DNA of 64,000 bases from Actinomycetes bacterium (lineage in GTDB: Bacteria > Actinomycetota > Acidimicrobiia > Acidimicrobiales > Palsa-688), in assembly GCA_021811865.1 (NCBI GenBank), contig JAKAQB010000012.1, forward strand, positions 1 to 64,000, written 5' to 3'. The notes under the pieces are model-generated. The model did no database searches. It saw only the letters and a list, made by a program, of their open reading frames with translations, and was not told where the DNA came from. Numbering within the stretch: the stretch's first letter is position 1; the number at the start of each line of letters is the position of its first letter. Below are positions 24,222-33,442 of the stretch, one piece after another. Position numbers and translations under genes: made by a program.

Positions 24222-25519
24222 TGGCCATCGGAGACGACCCACTCGGGGACCCGGCAACGAGCCGAGAGGTGATCGACGCCCGCACGTCGCTGCTGTCGCC
24301 GCCGTTCGTCGAGCCCCACGTGCACCTCGACACGGCCCTCACTGCCGGCCAGCCCCGGTGGAACGCCAGCGGGACCCTGTGGGAGGGCATCGCCTGCTGG
24401 GCCGAACGCCGCCGGGAGGTGACCCGGGAGGACGTCCTCGGCCGGGCCGAGCAGGTCGTGGGCTGGCAGGTCGCCAACGGCGTCCTCCACGTCCGGAGCC
24501 ATGTGGATGTCACAGACCCGGACCTTGCCGGCCTCGATGCTCTTCTCGAGCTGCGCGACCGGGTACGCGACGTCGTCGGCCTGCAACTGGTGGCCTTCCC
24601 GCAGGAGGGGATCTGCTCCTCCCCGGGAGGCGAGGCGCGCATGCGGGAAGCGGTGCGCCGCGGGGTGGACGTGGTGGGGGCTATCCCGCACTTCGAGGAC
24701 ACCAGGGAGGACGGGGTGCGGTCAGTCGAGTGGGCCGTCGCCCTGGCAGAAGAGGCCGGCCTGCTGGTCGACGCCCACTGCGACGAGATCGACGACGATC
24801 AGTCCCGGTTCGTCGAGGTGCTCGCCACACGCGCCCTGCGGACCGGGCTGCGCCACCGTGTGACCGCCAGCCACACCACAGCGATGGGCTCTTACAACGG
24901 GGCGTACAGCTACAAGCTCCGCAGCGGCCTCACCCAGGTGAAGGAGCTGCTCGCTGCCGGGATCAACGTCGCCTTCGGCCACGACGACGTCATGGACCCG
25001 TGGTTCCCGATGGGTGCTGCCAACCCCCTGCAGGTTGCCCACGTCGCCGCCCAGCTGACGGGCCGGGCGGAGATCGAGGAGTGCTTCCGCTCGGTCACCG
25101 ACCGGGCCGCCGCCGCCCTCGACCTCGGAGACCGCTACGGCATCGGAGTCGGTCGCCCCGCCAGCTTCGTGCTGCTGCCAGCGGCCGACCCCTTCGACGT
25201 GGTCCGCCGCCAGGTGCGCCCCACCCATGTCGTCGCCAACGGCCGTCTCGTCGCCGAGCCGGTGCCGAAGCCACCGAGGCCACCGGCGTCACCATCGCGG
25301 CCGCCGGCGACCCTCTCGGCGGGGGCGGGCCCGGGCGTCCCGGTACAGTCCCCGAGGTGCAGCGGTACCCGGCCCGGCCTGAGGGGGAGATGGACCTCGC
25401 CACCCTCGACGACACCATCGAACCTCTCCTTGTGGAGGCGGGGCGGATCGCCCTGCGCTGGTTCCGCAGCGGCGTGGATGTCGAGGACAAAGGCGGCGCC
25501 GGCCGGTACGACCCGGTGA
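24191..25519 (+). CDS. Cytosine deaminase-like amidohydrolase
   Basis: About 442 aa if read to the first stop. Metal site and fold markers: PPFVEPHVHLDTALTAG (HxH), VDAHCDEIDDDQSRF, TASHTTAMGS and AFGHDDVMDPWFPMG (catalytic Asp), as in CodA-type deaminases. The N terminus is short: GTG 24191 begins at SVQVDGGRIVAIG, omitting the usual first ~12 residues, possibly lost with the permease 3' end. The C terminus is odd: after PTHVVANGRLVAEP the frame continues ~75 residues of Pro/Arg-rich sequence and overlaps the next gene by 130 nt, so a frameshift near 25260 is likely. True substrate unknown. Confidence 0.75.
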   Translation: MSVQVDGGRIVAIGDDPLGDPATSREVIDARTSLLSPPFVEPHVHLDTALTAGQPRWNASGTLWEGIACWAERRREVTREDVLGRAEQVVGWQVANGVLHVRSHVDVTDPDLAGLDALLELRDRVRDVVGLQLVAFPQEGICSSPGGEARMREAVRRGVDVVGAIPHFEDTREDGVRSVEWAVALAEEAGLLVDAHCDEIDDDQSRFVEVLATRALRTGLRHRVTASHTTAMGSYNGAYSYKLRSGLTQVKELLAAGINVAFGHDDVMDPWFPMGAANPLQVAHVAAQLTGRAEIEECFRSVTDRAAAALDLGDRYGIGVGRPASFVLLPAADPFDVVRRQVRPTHVVANGRLVAEPVPKPPRPPASPSRPPATLSAGAGPGVPVQSPRCSGTRPGLRGRWTSPPSTTPSNLSLWRRGGSPCAGSAAAWMSRTKAAPAGTTR

Positions 25520-26193
25520 CGGCCGCCGACCGGGCCACGGAGGCTTACCTGCGCAGCGAGCTGCTCGCGCGCTTCCCTGGGACGGAGATCGTGGGCGAGG
25601 AAGGTGGCCGGAGCGGCACCGAGGGCGGCCCCCGGTGGTGGGTCGACCCCATCGACGGCACCCGGAGCTTCGTCACCGGCCAGCCGCTGTGGGGTGTCCT
25701 GCTCGGCCTCGTCGACGGCGACGCCCCCGTCGCGGGCTGGTGCCGCATGCCGTACCTGGAGGAGACCTTCGGGGCTGTCGGCGGGCGTGGCTGGGCGGAG
25801 ATCAGCGGTCACCGGCGGCCCCTCGCTGCGGCCTCCACCGCCGGCCTGGAGGATGCGAGCCTGTACGCCACCCATCCCGGCATGTTCCCCCCGGGGCCTG
25901 CCGGCGAGGCCTTCTCCCGCCTCGCCTCGCGGGTCAGGCTCACCCGTTTCGGCGGTGACTGCTACGCCTACTGCCTCCTGGCCCTCGGCCACGTCGACCT
26001 GGTCCTCGACGCCGGCCTCCAGCCATACGACATCCTGCCGCTCGTCCCGGTGGTGGAAGCTGCCGGCGGTGTCGTCACCGACTGGACGGGCGCCCCCCCG
26101 CTCGCCGGCGGGTCAGTGGTCGCCGCCGCCAACCCCGACCTCCACGCCGCGGCGCTCGCAGCCCTTGCCCCCGACACGGAGGACGCCCCGTGA
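25390..26193 (+). CDS. Inositol-monophosphatase-family phosphatase
   Basis: 267 aa. All IMPase signatures are present: DPVTAADRATEAYLR, IVGEEGG (metal Glu), WWVDPIDGTRSFVTGQPLWG (motif A Asp residues and Thr), and DAGLQPYDILPLVPVVEAAGGVVTDW (motif B). Members dephosphorylate inositol phosphate, histidinol phosphate or sugar phosphates using Mg2+. ATG 25390 follows a GGGGGAG run; an in-frame GTG at 25357 is possible. Overlaps the PLP-enzyme gene by 4 nt (GTGA), so it belongs to the operon and probably acts on a phosphorylated pathway intermediate. Confidence 0.85.
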   Translation: MDLATLDDTIEPLLVEAGRIALRWFRSGVDVEDKGGAGRYDPVTAADRATEAYLRSELLARFPGTEIVGEEGGRSGTEGGPRWWVDPIDGTRSFVTGQPLWGVLLGLVDGDAPVAGWCRMPYLEETFGAVGGRGWAEISGHRRPLAAASTAGLEDASLYATHPGMFPPGPAGEAFSRLASRVRLTRFGGDCYAYCLLALGHVDLVLDAGLQPYDILPLVPVVEAAGGVVTDWTGAPPLAGGSVVAAANPDLHAAALAALAPDTEDAP

Positions 26194-27560
26194 GCGACCA
26201 TCCCTACGCCGACCGGTTCCCCGTCCACCGCGCCCTGCCCGAGCGCGGTGCCTCCCGTGACGAGATCCTGGCGGAGTTGCGGTCCATGGCCGAGGAGGAG
26301 GACGCCTTGTGGGAGTCCGGGAGGTGCTCGGGGACGATGTACTGCGGTGACCACGACCACTACCGGTTCATGAACGAGGCCTTTGGCCTGTTCGCCCACG
26401 CCAACGCCCTGCAGCGGGACATGTGCCCGAGCGCCACCAAGTTCGAGGGAGAGATCGTCTCGATGGCACTCGACCTGCTCCACGCCGGCGACGACGCCGT
26501 CGGCCTCGTGACCACGGGGGGGACAGGCAGCATCCTCCACGCCGTCCTCTCCTACCGGGAGCACGCCACCGTCGCTGGCCGGCCCAACATCGTCAAGCCT
26601 GAGACAGCGCACCCCGCCTTCGACAAGGCGTGCCACCTCTTCGGCGTGGAGGTCCAGCGGGCGCCGGTCGACCCGGTGACGACCCAGGTGGACGTCGAGT
26701 GGGTCGCCGAGCACATCGACGGTGACACCGTCGCCATCGTCGGTTCGGCGTGCAACTACGGGTACGGGACGATCGACCCGATCGCCGAGCTCGGCATCCT
26801 CGCCCTCGAGCGGGGCGTCGGCCTGCACGTGGACGCGTGCCTGGGCGGGTGGATCCTCCCCTTCGGCGAGCAGCTCGGCTACCCGGTCCCGGCCTTCGAC
26901 TTCCGGGTCCCCGGGGTGACGACGATCTCCGCCGACACCCACAAGTACGGCTACGCCTTCAAGGGCACGTCCACCCTGCTCTTCCGTGACGCGGCGCAAC
27001 GCCGGGCCCAGTACTTCATGCTCACGGACTGGAGCGGGGGCAAGTACGCCTCTCCGGGGATCGAGGGCTCGCGTTCGGGCGGCCTGCTCGCTGCCACGTG
27101 GGCGGCGATGGTGTCGCTCGGCCGGGACGGCTACAGGAGCTACGCCCAGGCCATCTTCGAGACCGCCGAGCGCATGAAGAACGCTGTCATATCGCAACCC
27201 CGGCTGCGGCTCGTGGGCCAGCCCACGTTCCTCTTCAGCTTCACGTCCGATGACATCGACGTGTACCACGTGAACGACTTCCTGCGCACCAGGGGCTGGC
27301 GCCTCAACGGGCAGCAGTACCCCGACGCCCTGCACATGTGCGTCACCCGCCCCCAGACCCAGCCCGGCGTGGCGGAGGCATGGGAGGCCGACCTCGCTGA
27401 TGCCGTCGCCTACGCCGAGCGCCACGCCGGCGAGACGCCCGCGTCGGGTGCCATCTACGGCGGCGTGCCCGGCGGGCTCACTGCCGAGATGGACGCCGTC
27501 ATCCGGGCGTTCATGGCCGACTACCTGGACGGGCAGAGCGCCCGGCCGCCGGCGGGATGA
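26190..27560 (+). CDS. PLP-dependent lyase/decarboxylase (sphingosine-1-phosphate-lyase-like)
   Basis: 456 aa, GTG start coupled to the phosphatase. TTGGTGSILHAVLSYREHA binds the cofactor phosphate; HVDACLGGWILPF and ISADTHKYGYAFKGTSTLLF carry the Asp and Schiff-base Lys. GGKYASPGIEGSRSGG is typical of the S1P-lyase/DOPA-decarboxylase-like fold II-type group. S1P-lyase relatives split phosphorylated amino-alcohols into an aldehyde and phosphoethanolamine. With a kinase immediately downstream and a phosphatase upstream, cleavage of a phosphorylated amino-polyol is a reasonable inference, not shown. Confidence 0.83.
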   Translation: MSDHPYADRFPVHRALPERGASRDEILAELRSMAEEEDALWESGRCSGTMYCGDHDHYRFMNEAFGLFAHANALQRDMCPSATKFEGEIVSMALDLLHAGDDAVGLVTTGGTGSILHAVLSYREHATVAGRPNIVKPETAHPAFDKACHLFGVEVQRAPVDPVTTQVDVEWVAEHIDGDTVAIVGSACNYGYGTIDPIAELGILALERGVGLHVDACLGGWILPFGEQLGYPVPAFDFRVPGVTTISADTHKYGYAFKGTSTLLFRDAAQRRAQYFMLTDWSGGKYASPGIEGSRSGGLLAATWAAMVSLGRDGYRSYAQAIFETAERMKNAVISQPRLRLVGQPTFLFSFTSDDIDVYHVNDFLRTRGWRLNGQQYPDALHMCVTRPQTQPGVAEAWEADLADAVAYAERHAGETPASGAIYGGVPGGLTAEMDAVIRAFMADYLDGQSARPPAG

Positions 27561-29104
27561 CCGGCGACGACCGCCACGTCCTGGCGGTCGACCTCGGCAC
27601 GGGGGGACTGAAAGTCGGGCTGGTGTCGCTGCTCGGCGAGGTGGCATGGCAGGACAACCTTCGCGTGGAGACCACGTGGCTCGATGGTGGTGGGGCGGTG
27701 CAGGACGCCGATGACTGGTGGCGCCAGGTCGGCGCCGCCACCCGCCGCGGGGTAGCGGCCGCCCCCGAGGCCGCCGGCCGGGTGGCCGCCGTGTGCATCA
27801 CAGGACAGTGGGCGAGCACCGTGCCCGTCGACGCCGACGGGCGCCCCGTCGCCGAGTGCGTCATGTGGATGGACACACGCGGCGGGCCGCATGCCCGGCG
27901 GGTGGTGGGGGGCCCGCTGCTTGGTTACCGGCCGGGGGCAGCCCTGCAGTGGCTGCGCCGGTCGGGGGTACCGCCGTCCACCGCCGGCGACGACTCCTTC
28001 GGCCACATGCTGCACCTCCAGAACGACCGCCCCGAGGTGGCCAGCGCCGCCCGCTGGTACCTGGAGCCGGTCGACCAACTGTCGATGCGGTTCTGCGGCG
28101 TGGCCTCGGCCTGCCCGGCTTCGGTGACGGCCGCCTGGCTCACCGACAACCGGCGGGCCGGCGCCTGCGCCTACGACGCCGAGCTCGTCCGTCTCTCTGG
28201 GATAGACCCGACGAAGCTGCCCCCCCTGCGACCGACCGGATCGGTCGTAGGGCCGATCCTGCCGTCCGTCGCCGCCGACCTGGGCCTGCCCGCCGGGGCG
28301 GTGGTCGTCACCGGCATCACGGACCTGCACTCCGCAGCGCTCGGCGCCGGCGCTGTGGGCGACTACGAGCCCCACCTGGCCATCAGCACGACCTCATGGA
28401 TCAGCTGCCCGGTCCCCCGGAAGAAGACCGACGCCCTCAACGCCCTCGCCACCGTCCCCGGCGTCACCCCGGACCGCTACCTCGTAGTCGACAACCAGGA
28501 CAATGCCGGCCGCTGCTTGGAGTGGTTCCGGGACGCGCTCGGCGTGCCCGACGACGGCTACCGGCTGCTCCTCGACGGCGCCTCGAAGGTTCCGGCCGGC
28601 AGCGGGAACGTCGTGTTCGTGCCGTGGTTGACCGGCGAGCGCTCCCCGATCCTCGATCGCTGCGCACGGGGAGGCTTTCTCAACGTCAGCCTCGGGACGA
28701 CCCGAGCCCACCTGACGCGCGCCGTCCTGGAGGGGGTGGCCTACAACAGCCGGTGGCTGCTCGGCGCCGTCGAGCGCTTCGCCGGCCGGAGGCTCGAACC
28801 GATCCGCCTGATCGGCGGGGGCGCCCAGTCCGACCTGTGGTGCCAGGTGGTCGCCGACGTCCTCGACCGCCGGGTGGAGCGGGTCGCCGAGCCGCTGCAT
28901 GCCCAGCTGCGGGGGGCGGCCCTCCTGGCCGGCATGGCGCTCGGCGCCCTCCGCCCCGACGAGGTCCGCTCGCACGTCGGGGTCGAAGCCACGTTCGCGC
29001 CCGACCCGACGACCCGGGATGTCTACGACCGGCTGTTCGCCGAGTTCACTCGGGTCTACAAGGCCCAGAAGGGGATGTTCGCCCGCCTCAACGGCCGGCG
29101 CTGA
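27557..29104 (+). CDS. FGGY-family carbohydrate kinase
   Basis: 515 aa. VLAVDLGTGGLKVGLV is the N-terminal phosphate loop, AAVCITGQWASTVPVD and MWMDTRGGPHARRVVGG the sugar-binding region, VVTGITDLHSAALGAGAV and LIGGGAQSDLWCQVVADVLDRRVERV the C-terminal FGGY signature and ATPase motif. Related to xylulokinase/erythritol-kinase-type enzymes; substrate unknown. ATG 27557 overlaps the lyase stop. Last gene of the operon, supplying the phosphorylated substrate to its neighbours in the proposed pathway. Confidence 0.87.
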   Translation: MTGDDRHVLAVDLGTGGLKVGLVSLLGEVAWQDNLRVETTWLDGGGAVQDADDWWRQVGAATRRGVAAAPEAAGRVAAVCITGQWASTVPVDADGRPVAECVMWMDTRGGPHARRVVGGPLLGYRPGAALQWLRRSGVPPSTAGDDSFGHMLHLQNDRPEVASAARWYLEPVDQLSMRFCGVASACPASVTAAWLTDNRRAGACAYDAELVRLSGIDPTKLPPLRPTGSVVGPILPSVAADLGLPAGAVVVTGITDLHSAALGAGAVGDYEPHLAISTTSWISCPVPRKKTDALNALATVPGVTPDRYLVVDNQDNAGRCLEWFRDALGVPDDGYRLLLDGASKVPAGSGNVVFVPWLTGERSPILDRCARGGFLNVSLGTTRAHLTRAVLEGVAYNSRWLLGAVERFAGRRLEPIRLIGGGAQSDLWCQVVADVLDRRVERVAEPLHAQLRGAALLAGMALGALRPDEVRSHVGVEATFAPDPTTRDVYDRLFAEFTRVYKAQKGMFARLNGRR

Positions 29105-29147
29105 CCCGGTGAGGAGCAGGGGTCCGTTCCCGCTCGGCCGGCGACGC

Positions 29148-29945
29148 CTAGCTGACCTCGTAGGAGACGGTGACGGTGGCGACGACCTGCTGGGAGCCCG
29201 GCTCGACCGGCACGGGCACAGCCTTTGTTGGCAGGCCGGCGCCGGGGGCGGCGGAGAAGGTGCCCGAGTTGCCTGCGAAGATCGGGTCGTAGCTGCCCTG
29301 GTCGGAGATCGAGCAGATCGGGCCGAGGGTGACGCCGGCGGCGCTCGCCATCGCCTGCGCCCGGCTCTCCGCCATCTTGACCGCCTGGGTGCGAGCCGCC
29401 AGCGCCGGCGTCGAGTCGTTGGAGATCGAGAACGACAGGTTGTCGAACTGGATGTCGTTGCCCACCTGGTTGGCGGCCGAGTCGATGGTCGCCCCCGCCG
29501 ACGACAGCTTCGTCACCGTCGCCGTCACCGTGTTGCTGACGTTGTAGCCGCTGACCTTCCCGTTCTTCACGTAGTTCGGGAAGATCGACAGGCCGGTCGT
29601 CTGCAGATCGCTGCCGGCCACGCCGGCACGGCGCAGGACCGAAAGGAGCCGGTCGGTCAGCACGTTGTTGCTCTCGAGCGCCCCTTTGGCCGTGACGCCG
29701 TGGGTGTTCACCCCGAGGGTCATGGTGAGCGTGTCGGGAGTGACCGACGCCGTGCCCGTCGCCGTCGCAGACACCGACGGCAACCCGTTGCAGCTCGAGG
29801 TTGCGGGCGTGCCAGTCGCAGCGGCCAGGGTGCCGACGCCCTGGGGCGCTCCAGACGTCGTGCTGCCTGCCGCCCCGCACGCCCCGAGGGTCACGCCCGC
29901 GGCGCCGAGCGCCACCACCGAAGCCCACATCCGACGTCGTGTCAC
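29148..29945 (-). CDS. SIMPL (DUF541) domain lipoprotein
   Basis: 265 aa, GTG start. Signal peptide MTRRRMWASVVALGAAGVTLGAC with lipobox ending at Cys23, then a short Ala/Thr/Ser-rich linker. The SIMPL domain runs from LPSVSATATGTASVTPDTL to ATVTVSYEVS, with the typical QTTGLSIFPNY and VSNTVTATVT strands. SIMPL proteins are periplasmic or surface proteins of poorly known function, often linked to stress tolerance. Convergent with the kinase operon, divergent from the galactokinase-like gene. Confidence 0.85.
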   Translation of the reverse strand: MTRRRMWASVVALGAAGVTLGACGAAGSTTSGAPQGVGTLAAATGTPATSSCNGLPSVSATATGTASVTPDTLTMTLGVNTHGVTAKGALESNNVLTDRLLSVLRRAGVAGSDLQTTGLSIFPNYVKNGKVSGYNVSNTVTATVTKLSSAGATIDSAANQVGNDIQFDNLSFSISNDSTPALAARTQAVKMAESRAQAMASAAGVTLGPICSISDQGSYDPIFAGNSGTFSAAPGAGLPTKAVPVPVEPGSQQVVATVTVSYEVS

Positions 29946-30037
29946 GTCCCACTCCGATCCCGTCCGGCGGCACCCTGCCGCTCACCACTCCGACGCCGCA
30001 GGAGCGCTGCTGGTTCCCGGCGGCACGGATTCCCGGC

Positions 30038-31129
30038 GTGAACGGCGCCGCCGACCGGTTCCGAACCTGGACCGGGCGGGACCCCGAGGGCGTCTGGCAG
30101 GCGCCCGGGCGCGTCAACCTGATCGGGGACCACACCGACTACAACGGCGGGCTGGCGTTGCCGTTCGCCATCGGCCGGCGCACCGTGGCCGCCGTGGGGC
30201 GCCGCGCCGACAGGCGGTGGCGGGTCCGGTCCGAGCAGCGGCCCGACGCGCCAGCTGACGTGGATCTCGCCGACCTGCGCCCCCGCTCGGCGGGCGGCTG
30301 GGAACGCTACGTCCTCGGGGTGGCCTGGGCACTGCACGAAGCCGGTGCCGACGTCCCCGGGGCTGACATCCTCGTCGACTCCGACCTGCCCCTCGGCGGA
30401 GGGCTGGCCTCCAGCGCCTCGCTGGTCGTCGCCGTCACCGTCGCCGCCGTCGAGCTCTCCGGTGCGGTCCTCGACCTCGACGGGCTCGTCGGCATCGCCC
30501 ACCGGGCGGAGGCCGGGTACGTCGGAGCCCCGACCGGGACGCTCGACCAGCGGGCCGTGCTGCTCGCCCGGGCGGGCTACGGCCTGCTCATCGACTTCCG
30601 CTCGGGTACCGCCGACCCCGTGCCGCTCGCGGCGGCGGAGCCTCTGGTGGTCGTCGATACCGGCGTCCGCCACGACCATGCCTCCGGCGGGTACGGCGAG
30701 CGACGGCGGGAATGCGCCGCCGCCGCCTCCGCCCTCGGGCTGCCTGACCTGCGGGACGCGACGCCCGCCATGGTCGACGAGCGGCTCAGCGGGCACCTCG
30801 CCGCCCGGGCCCGCCATGTGCTCACGGAGAACGAGCGCGTCGCCGAAGCAGCCCGCCGCCTGTTGGCGGGCTCGTCCGTCGGTCAGCTGCTCACAGCATC
30901 GCACCACTCGCTGCGCGACGACTTTGCCGTGTCGTGCCCGGAGCTGGACGCTGTCGTCGAAGCGGCACTCGCCGCCGGTGCGGACGGCGCCCGCATGACG
31001 GGCGGGGGGTGGGGAGGTGCGGTCGTGGTGTCCGGCTTGCCAGCCGACGACGCAGTGCAATGCCTCGGCGGGAGGGGTGAGGGTGTGCTCGCCGTCCAGC
31101 CGGGCGGTCCGGCCGGGCGAGTCGCCTGA
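30038..31129 (+). CDS. galK: Galactokinase-family GHMP kinase
   Basis: 363 aa. GRVNLIGDHTDYNGGLALP is the galactokinase signature, LPLGGGLASSASLVVAVTVAAVEL the GHMP ATP-binding loop, and MTGGGWGGAVVVSGL the third motif. GTG 30038 (NGAADRFRTWTG) is chosen because homology begins there; upstream in-frame codons overlap the divergent lipoprotein gene. No other Leloir-pathway genes are nearby, so it may phosphorylate another sugar. Stands between the kinase operon and MTHFR-like gene. Confidence 0.82.
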   Translation: MNGAADRFRTWTGRDPEGVWQAPGRVNLIGDHTDYNGGLALPFAIGRRTVAAVGRRADRRWRVRSEQRPDAPADVDLADLRPRSAGGWERYVLGVAWALHEAGADVPGADILVDSDLPLGGGLASSASLVVAVTVAAVELSGAVLDLDGLVGIAHRAEAGYVGAPTGTLDQRAVLLARAGYGLLIDFRSGTADPVPLAAAEPLVVVDTGVRHDHASGGYGERRRECAAAASALGLPDLRDATPAMVDERLSGHLAARARHVLTENERVAEAARRLLAGSSVGQLLTASHHSLRDDFAVSCPELDAVVEAALAAGADGARMTGGGWGGAVVVSGLPADDAVQCLGGRGEGVLAVQPGGPAGRVA

Positions 31130-31286
31130 GGGCTCGGTCGCGCCGGGGGTGGGAGCGAGCCCCCGCCGCCGGTCCGCGACAGCGCGCACCTGCTCACCAA
31201 CAGGCGAGGCCCGGTGATCAGGCCCGGCTCCACGGCCTTTTTCGCCATCGGGCCGGAGAGTGCCCGCCGCCTAGAGTGCAGCGACC

Positions 31287-32117
31287 ATGGGCACCAACCG
31301 GACCTGGGCGCTCGTCCGAGACGCTGACCTCGAAGTCATCCCGCTCAAGACGCTCCTCGACCAGCTACCGGTCGTCCCCCCCGGGAGCCGGGTGGCGATC
31401 ACCTGCTCGCCGAAGCTCGGGCTCGAGCGCACCCTCGAGCACACGAGCGCCGCCACCGAGGCCGGCTACCGCTGCATCCCCCACATCGCCGCCCGCCAGG
31501 TCAGCGACGGGACGGAGCTGCGCGCCGTCGCCGACCGGCTCGCTGCGCTCGGCGTCGCCGACCTGTATGTCATCGGGGGAGACGTGAAGGAGCCGGTGGG
31601 GGAGCTGGGATGTGCGGCGGAGCTGCTCGAGGCGCTCCAGGGCATCGACCACGGCTTCGCCCGCGTCGGGGTGGCGTGCTACCCCGAAGGCCACCCGACG
31701 ATCCCCGACGCCGTGCTGTGGAGCGACCTGCTGCGCAAGCAACCGATGGCGCAGTACATGGTGAGCCAGGTTTGCTTCGACGCCGCCGCCATCGTGTCGT
31801 GGCTGCACGCCGCCCGGGACCGGGGCGTCACCCTGCCGCTGCGCATCAGCGTGGCCGGACCCTTGAAGATCACCAAGCTCATCGAGCTCTCGGTGCGGAT
31901 GGGGGTCGGACCCTCGATGTCGTACCTTCGCAAGCAACACGGCCTGGTCGGCACCGTCCTGCGGGGCGGTGCCTACCGCCCCGAGGAGCTCGTGGCGTCG
32001 ATCGAACAGGAGCTGGGCGGCGAGGACCTCGGCATCGAGGGCCTCCACATCTCGACGTTCAACCAGCTGGACAGCACCGTTTCCTGGCAGCGGCAGGTGG
32101 GGGCGCCGCCGAGCTGA
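31287..32117 (+). CDS. Methylenetetrahydrofolate reductase-family flavoprotein
   Basis: 276 aa. RVAITCSPKLGLERTLEHT, YRCIPHIAARQVSDGTELRA, LYVIGGDVKEPVGEL, GVACYPEGHPTIPDA and QPMAQYMVSQVCFDA match the MetF TIM-barrel in order (the family's Ala/Gly-Gly-Asp FAD-contacting segment is IGGDVKEP). No Met- or folate-operon context. It could be true MetF or one of the divergent MTHFR paralogues linked to one-carbon catabolism in actinobacteria. Confidence 0.75.
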   Translation: MGTNRTWALVRDADLEVIPLKTLLDQLPVVPPGSRVAITCSPKLGLERTLEHTSAATEAGYRCIPHIAARQVSDGTELRAVADRLAALGVADLYVIGGDVKEPVGELGCAAELLEALQGIDHGFARVGVACYPEGHPTIPDAVLWSDLLRKQPMAQYMVSQVCFDAAAIVSWLHAARDRGVTLPLRISVAGPLKITKLIELSVRMGVGPSMSYLRKQHGLVGTVLRGGAYRPEELVASIEQELGGEDLGIEGLHISTFNQLDSTVSWQRQVGAPPS

Positions 32118-32309
32118 CCGACGGGTCCAAGGGCTGGCGCCAGCGGTCGGCACCGACCCGGCTGCTCTTTCCCCGACGACCTCGGGACCGCGCACCGCTG
32201 CGATCCGGCTCGGCGACTCGGTGCGTTCACCGCACCTCGGGAGATTGAGGGCCGGTTTCTGCTCGCTGTGCACCGACCTTAGGGAGTGGCCCGCCGGGTC
32301 CCTCCTGGG

Positions 32310-33266
32310 TCAGGGCCGGGTCGGGTCCCACCAGATGGTGACCACCTCGGTGCTCTCGTCGTCGAGGTCCGCCAGGGCTCGGGCTACCTCGCCGTCGCTC
32401 TCGGCGGGCAGGCACAGCTGGCGCCGAACCATCGCGATGTGGGCGGGGTCTGTACGGTCCCGGACGAGCGGCCGGCGCCGCCGAGCACAGCGCACGCCGA
32501 GCCCCAGGCCCTGGAGCACGGCGAGGAAGTCCTCGACCGTCGGGCCGTCGGGGCGTTCGATGCCCCAGAACCGCCGCCAGAGGGGAGTCGCCGCGCACAG
32601 CGGGTGGCGCGCCGTGAGCTCCACGACCACCCGGCGCCGAGCGTGGTCGTCGAGCGCTGTCACGAACGGCTCGATCGACGGCACGTTGTACACGACGTGG
32701 TGGCAGATGACGAGGTCGACGTTCGGGGCTTCGGCGGCATCGTCGGGCCAGGTGCCGGCAATGCAGGAGTGAGCGACGCCGGCCTCGCCGGCGTCGGCAT
32801 CGAATGCGGCGAGGAGATCGGGGGAGGAATCGAAGCCGATCACCTGTGTCGCCGGTGGGACGAGGGCCAGACCGGCAGCCCCACCCCCGCAACCGACGTC
32901 GAGAACGTCGCCGCCGCCGGCGAGCACTTCACGTTCCGCGCGCAGCGATGGGCTGTCGGGGTCGGGCCGGCGTGCCGAGGCCCTGAACACGGCTGGCGAG
33001 AAGCCCCACGGCGGTTCCGGGGCCTGGGTCAGGATCTCCTCGGGGATAGCCCATTCCGCCAGGCGCTCTGACCATCGGTGGGCGCCCGGATTGCTCCCGG
33101 GTCCAATGACCGTGCCTCGGCGGTCCTCGGGCCCGGTGGCGTCGAGCCCGGGAACCTCGGGTTCGGGAATCTCGGGTTCGGGAATCTCGGGTTCGGGAAT
33201 CTCGGGTTCGGGGGCATCGGAGGATTGGCCCGGTGAGCCCGCCTGACCATGCTGCGACGAGGCCAT
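32310..33266 (-). CDS. Class I SAM-dependent methyltransferase with repetitive N terminus
   Basis: 318 aa. The Rossmann methyltransferase core has VLDVGCGGGAAGLALVPPA (SAM loop), VIGFDSSPDLLAAFDADA (acidic residue binding ribose) and DLVICHHVVYNVPSIEPF (motif IV). The first ~45 residues are disordered and hold EPEIP repeats; residues 60-85 (RWSERLAEWAIPEEILTQAPEPPWGF) are typical of a small actinobacterial subgroup. Substrate unknown. ATG 33266 precedes the MASSQHG start; another Met lies 8 codons upstream. Confidence 0.82.
   Translation of the reverse strand: MASSQHGQAGSPGQSSDAPEPEIPEPEIPEPEIPEPEVPGLDATGPEDRRGTVIGPGSNPGAHRWSERLAEWAIPEEILTQAPEPPWGFSPAVFRASARRPDPDSPSLRAEREVLAGGGDVLDVGCGGGAAGLALVPPATQVIGFDSSPDLLAAFDADAGEAGVAHSCIAGTWPDDAAEAPNVDLVICHHVVYNVPSIEPFVTALDDHARRRVVVELTARHPLCAATPLWRRFWGIERPDGPTVEDFLAVLQGLGLGVRCARRRRPLVRDRTDPAHIAMVRRQLCLPAESDGEVARALADLDDESTEVVTIWWDPTRP
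33149..33213. repeat. 15-bp tandem repeat encoding EPEIP units
   Basis: GGAATCTCGGGTTCG-type unit in about four copies within the methyltransferase gene, producing EPEIP-EPEIP-EPEIP-EPEVP. In-frame length changes are possible without loss of the catalytic domain. Confidence 0.85.
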
Positions 33267-33442
33267 GGCCGGCGAGTGAAGCATGGGCACCGGGGCCGTG
33301 TCGAGGCGAGCCGGCGCCTGTGACTGGTGCCGGCGTGTGACTGGTGCTGGCGGTCGGCTGCGCCGGCGGTCTGCTGTGCCGGCTGCGCCGGCGGGGCGGC
33401 CGGAGCGACGCCGACCGTCAGGCGGAGGCAGACTGGCTCGTC

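Noticed and set aside
22753..33213. Tandem repeats as CRISPR-like arrays
   Set aside because: Units are 15 and 18 bp, directly adjacent without spacers, and in coding frame.
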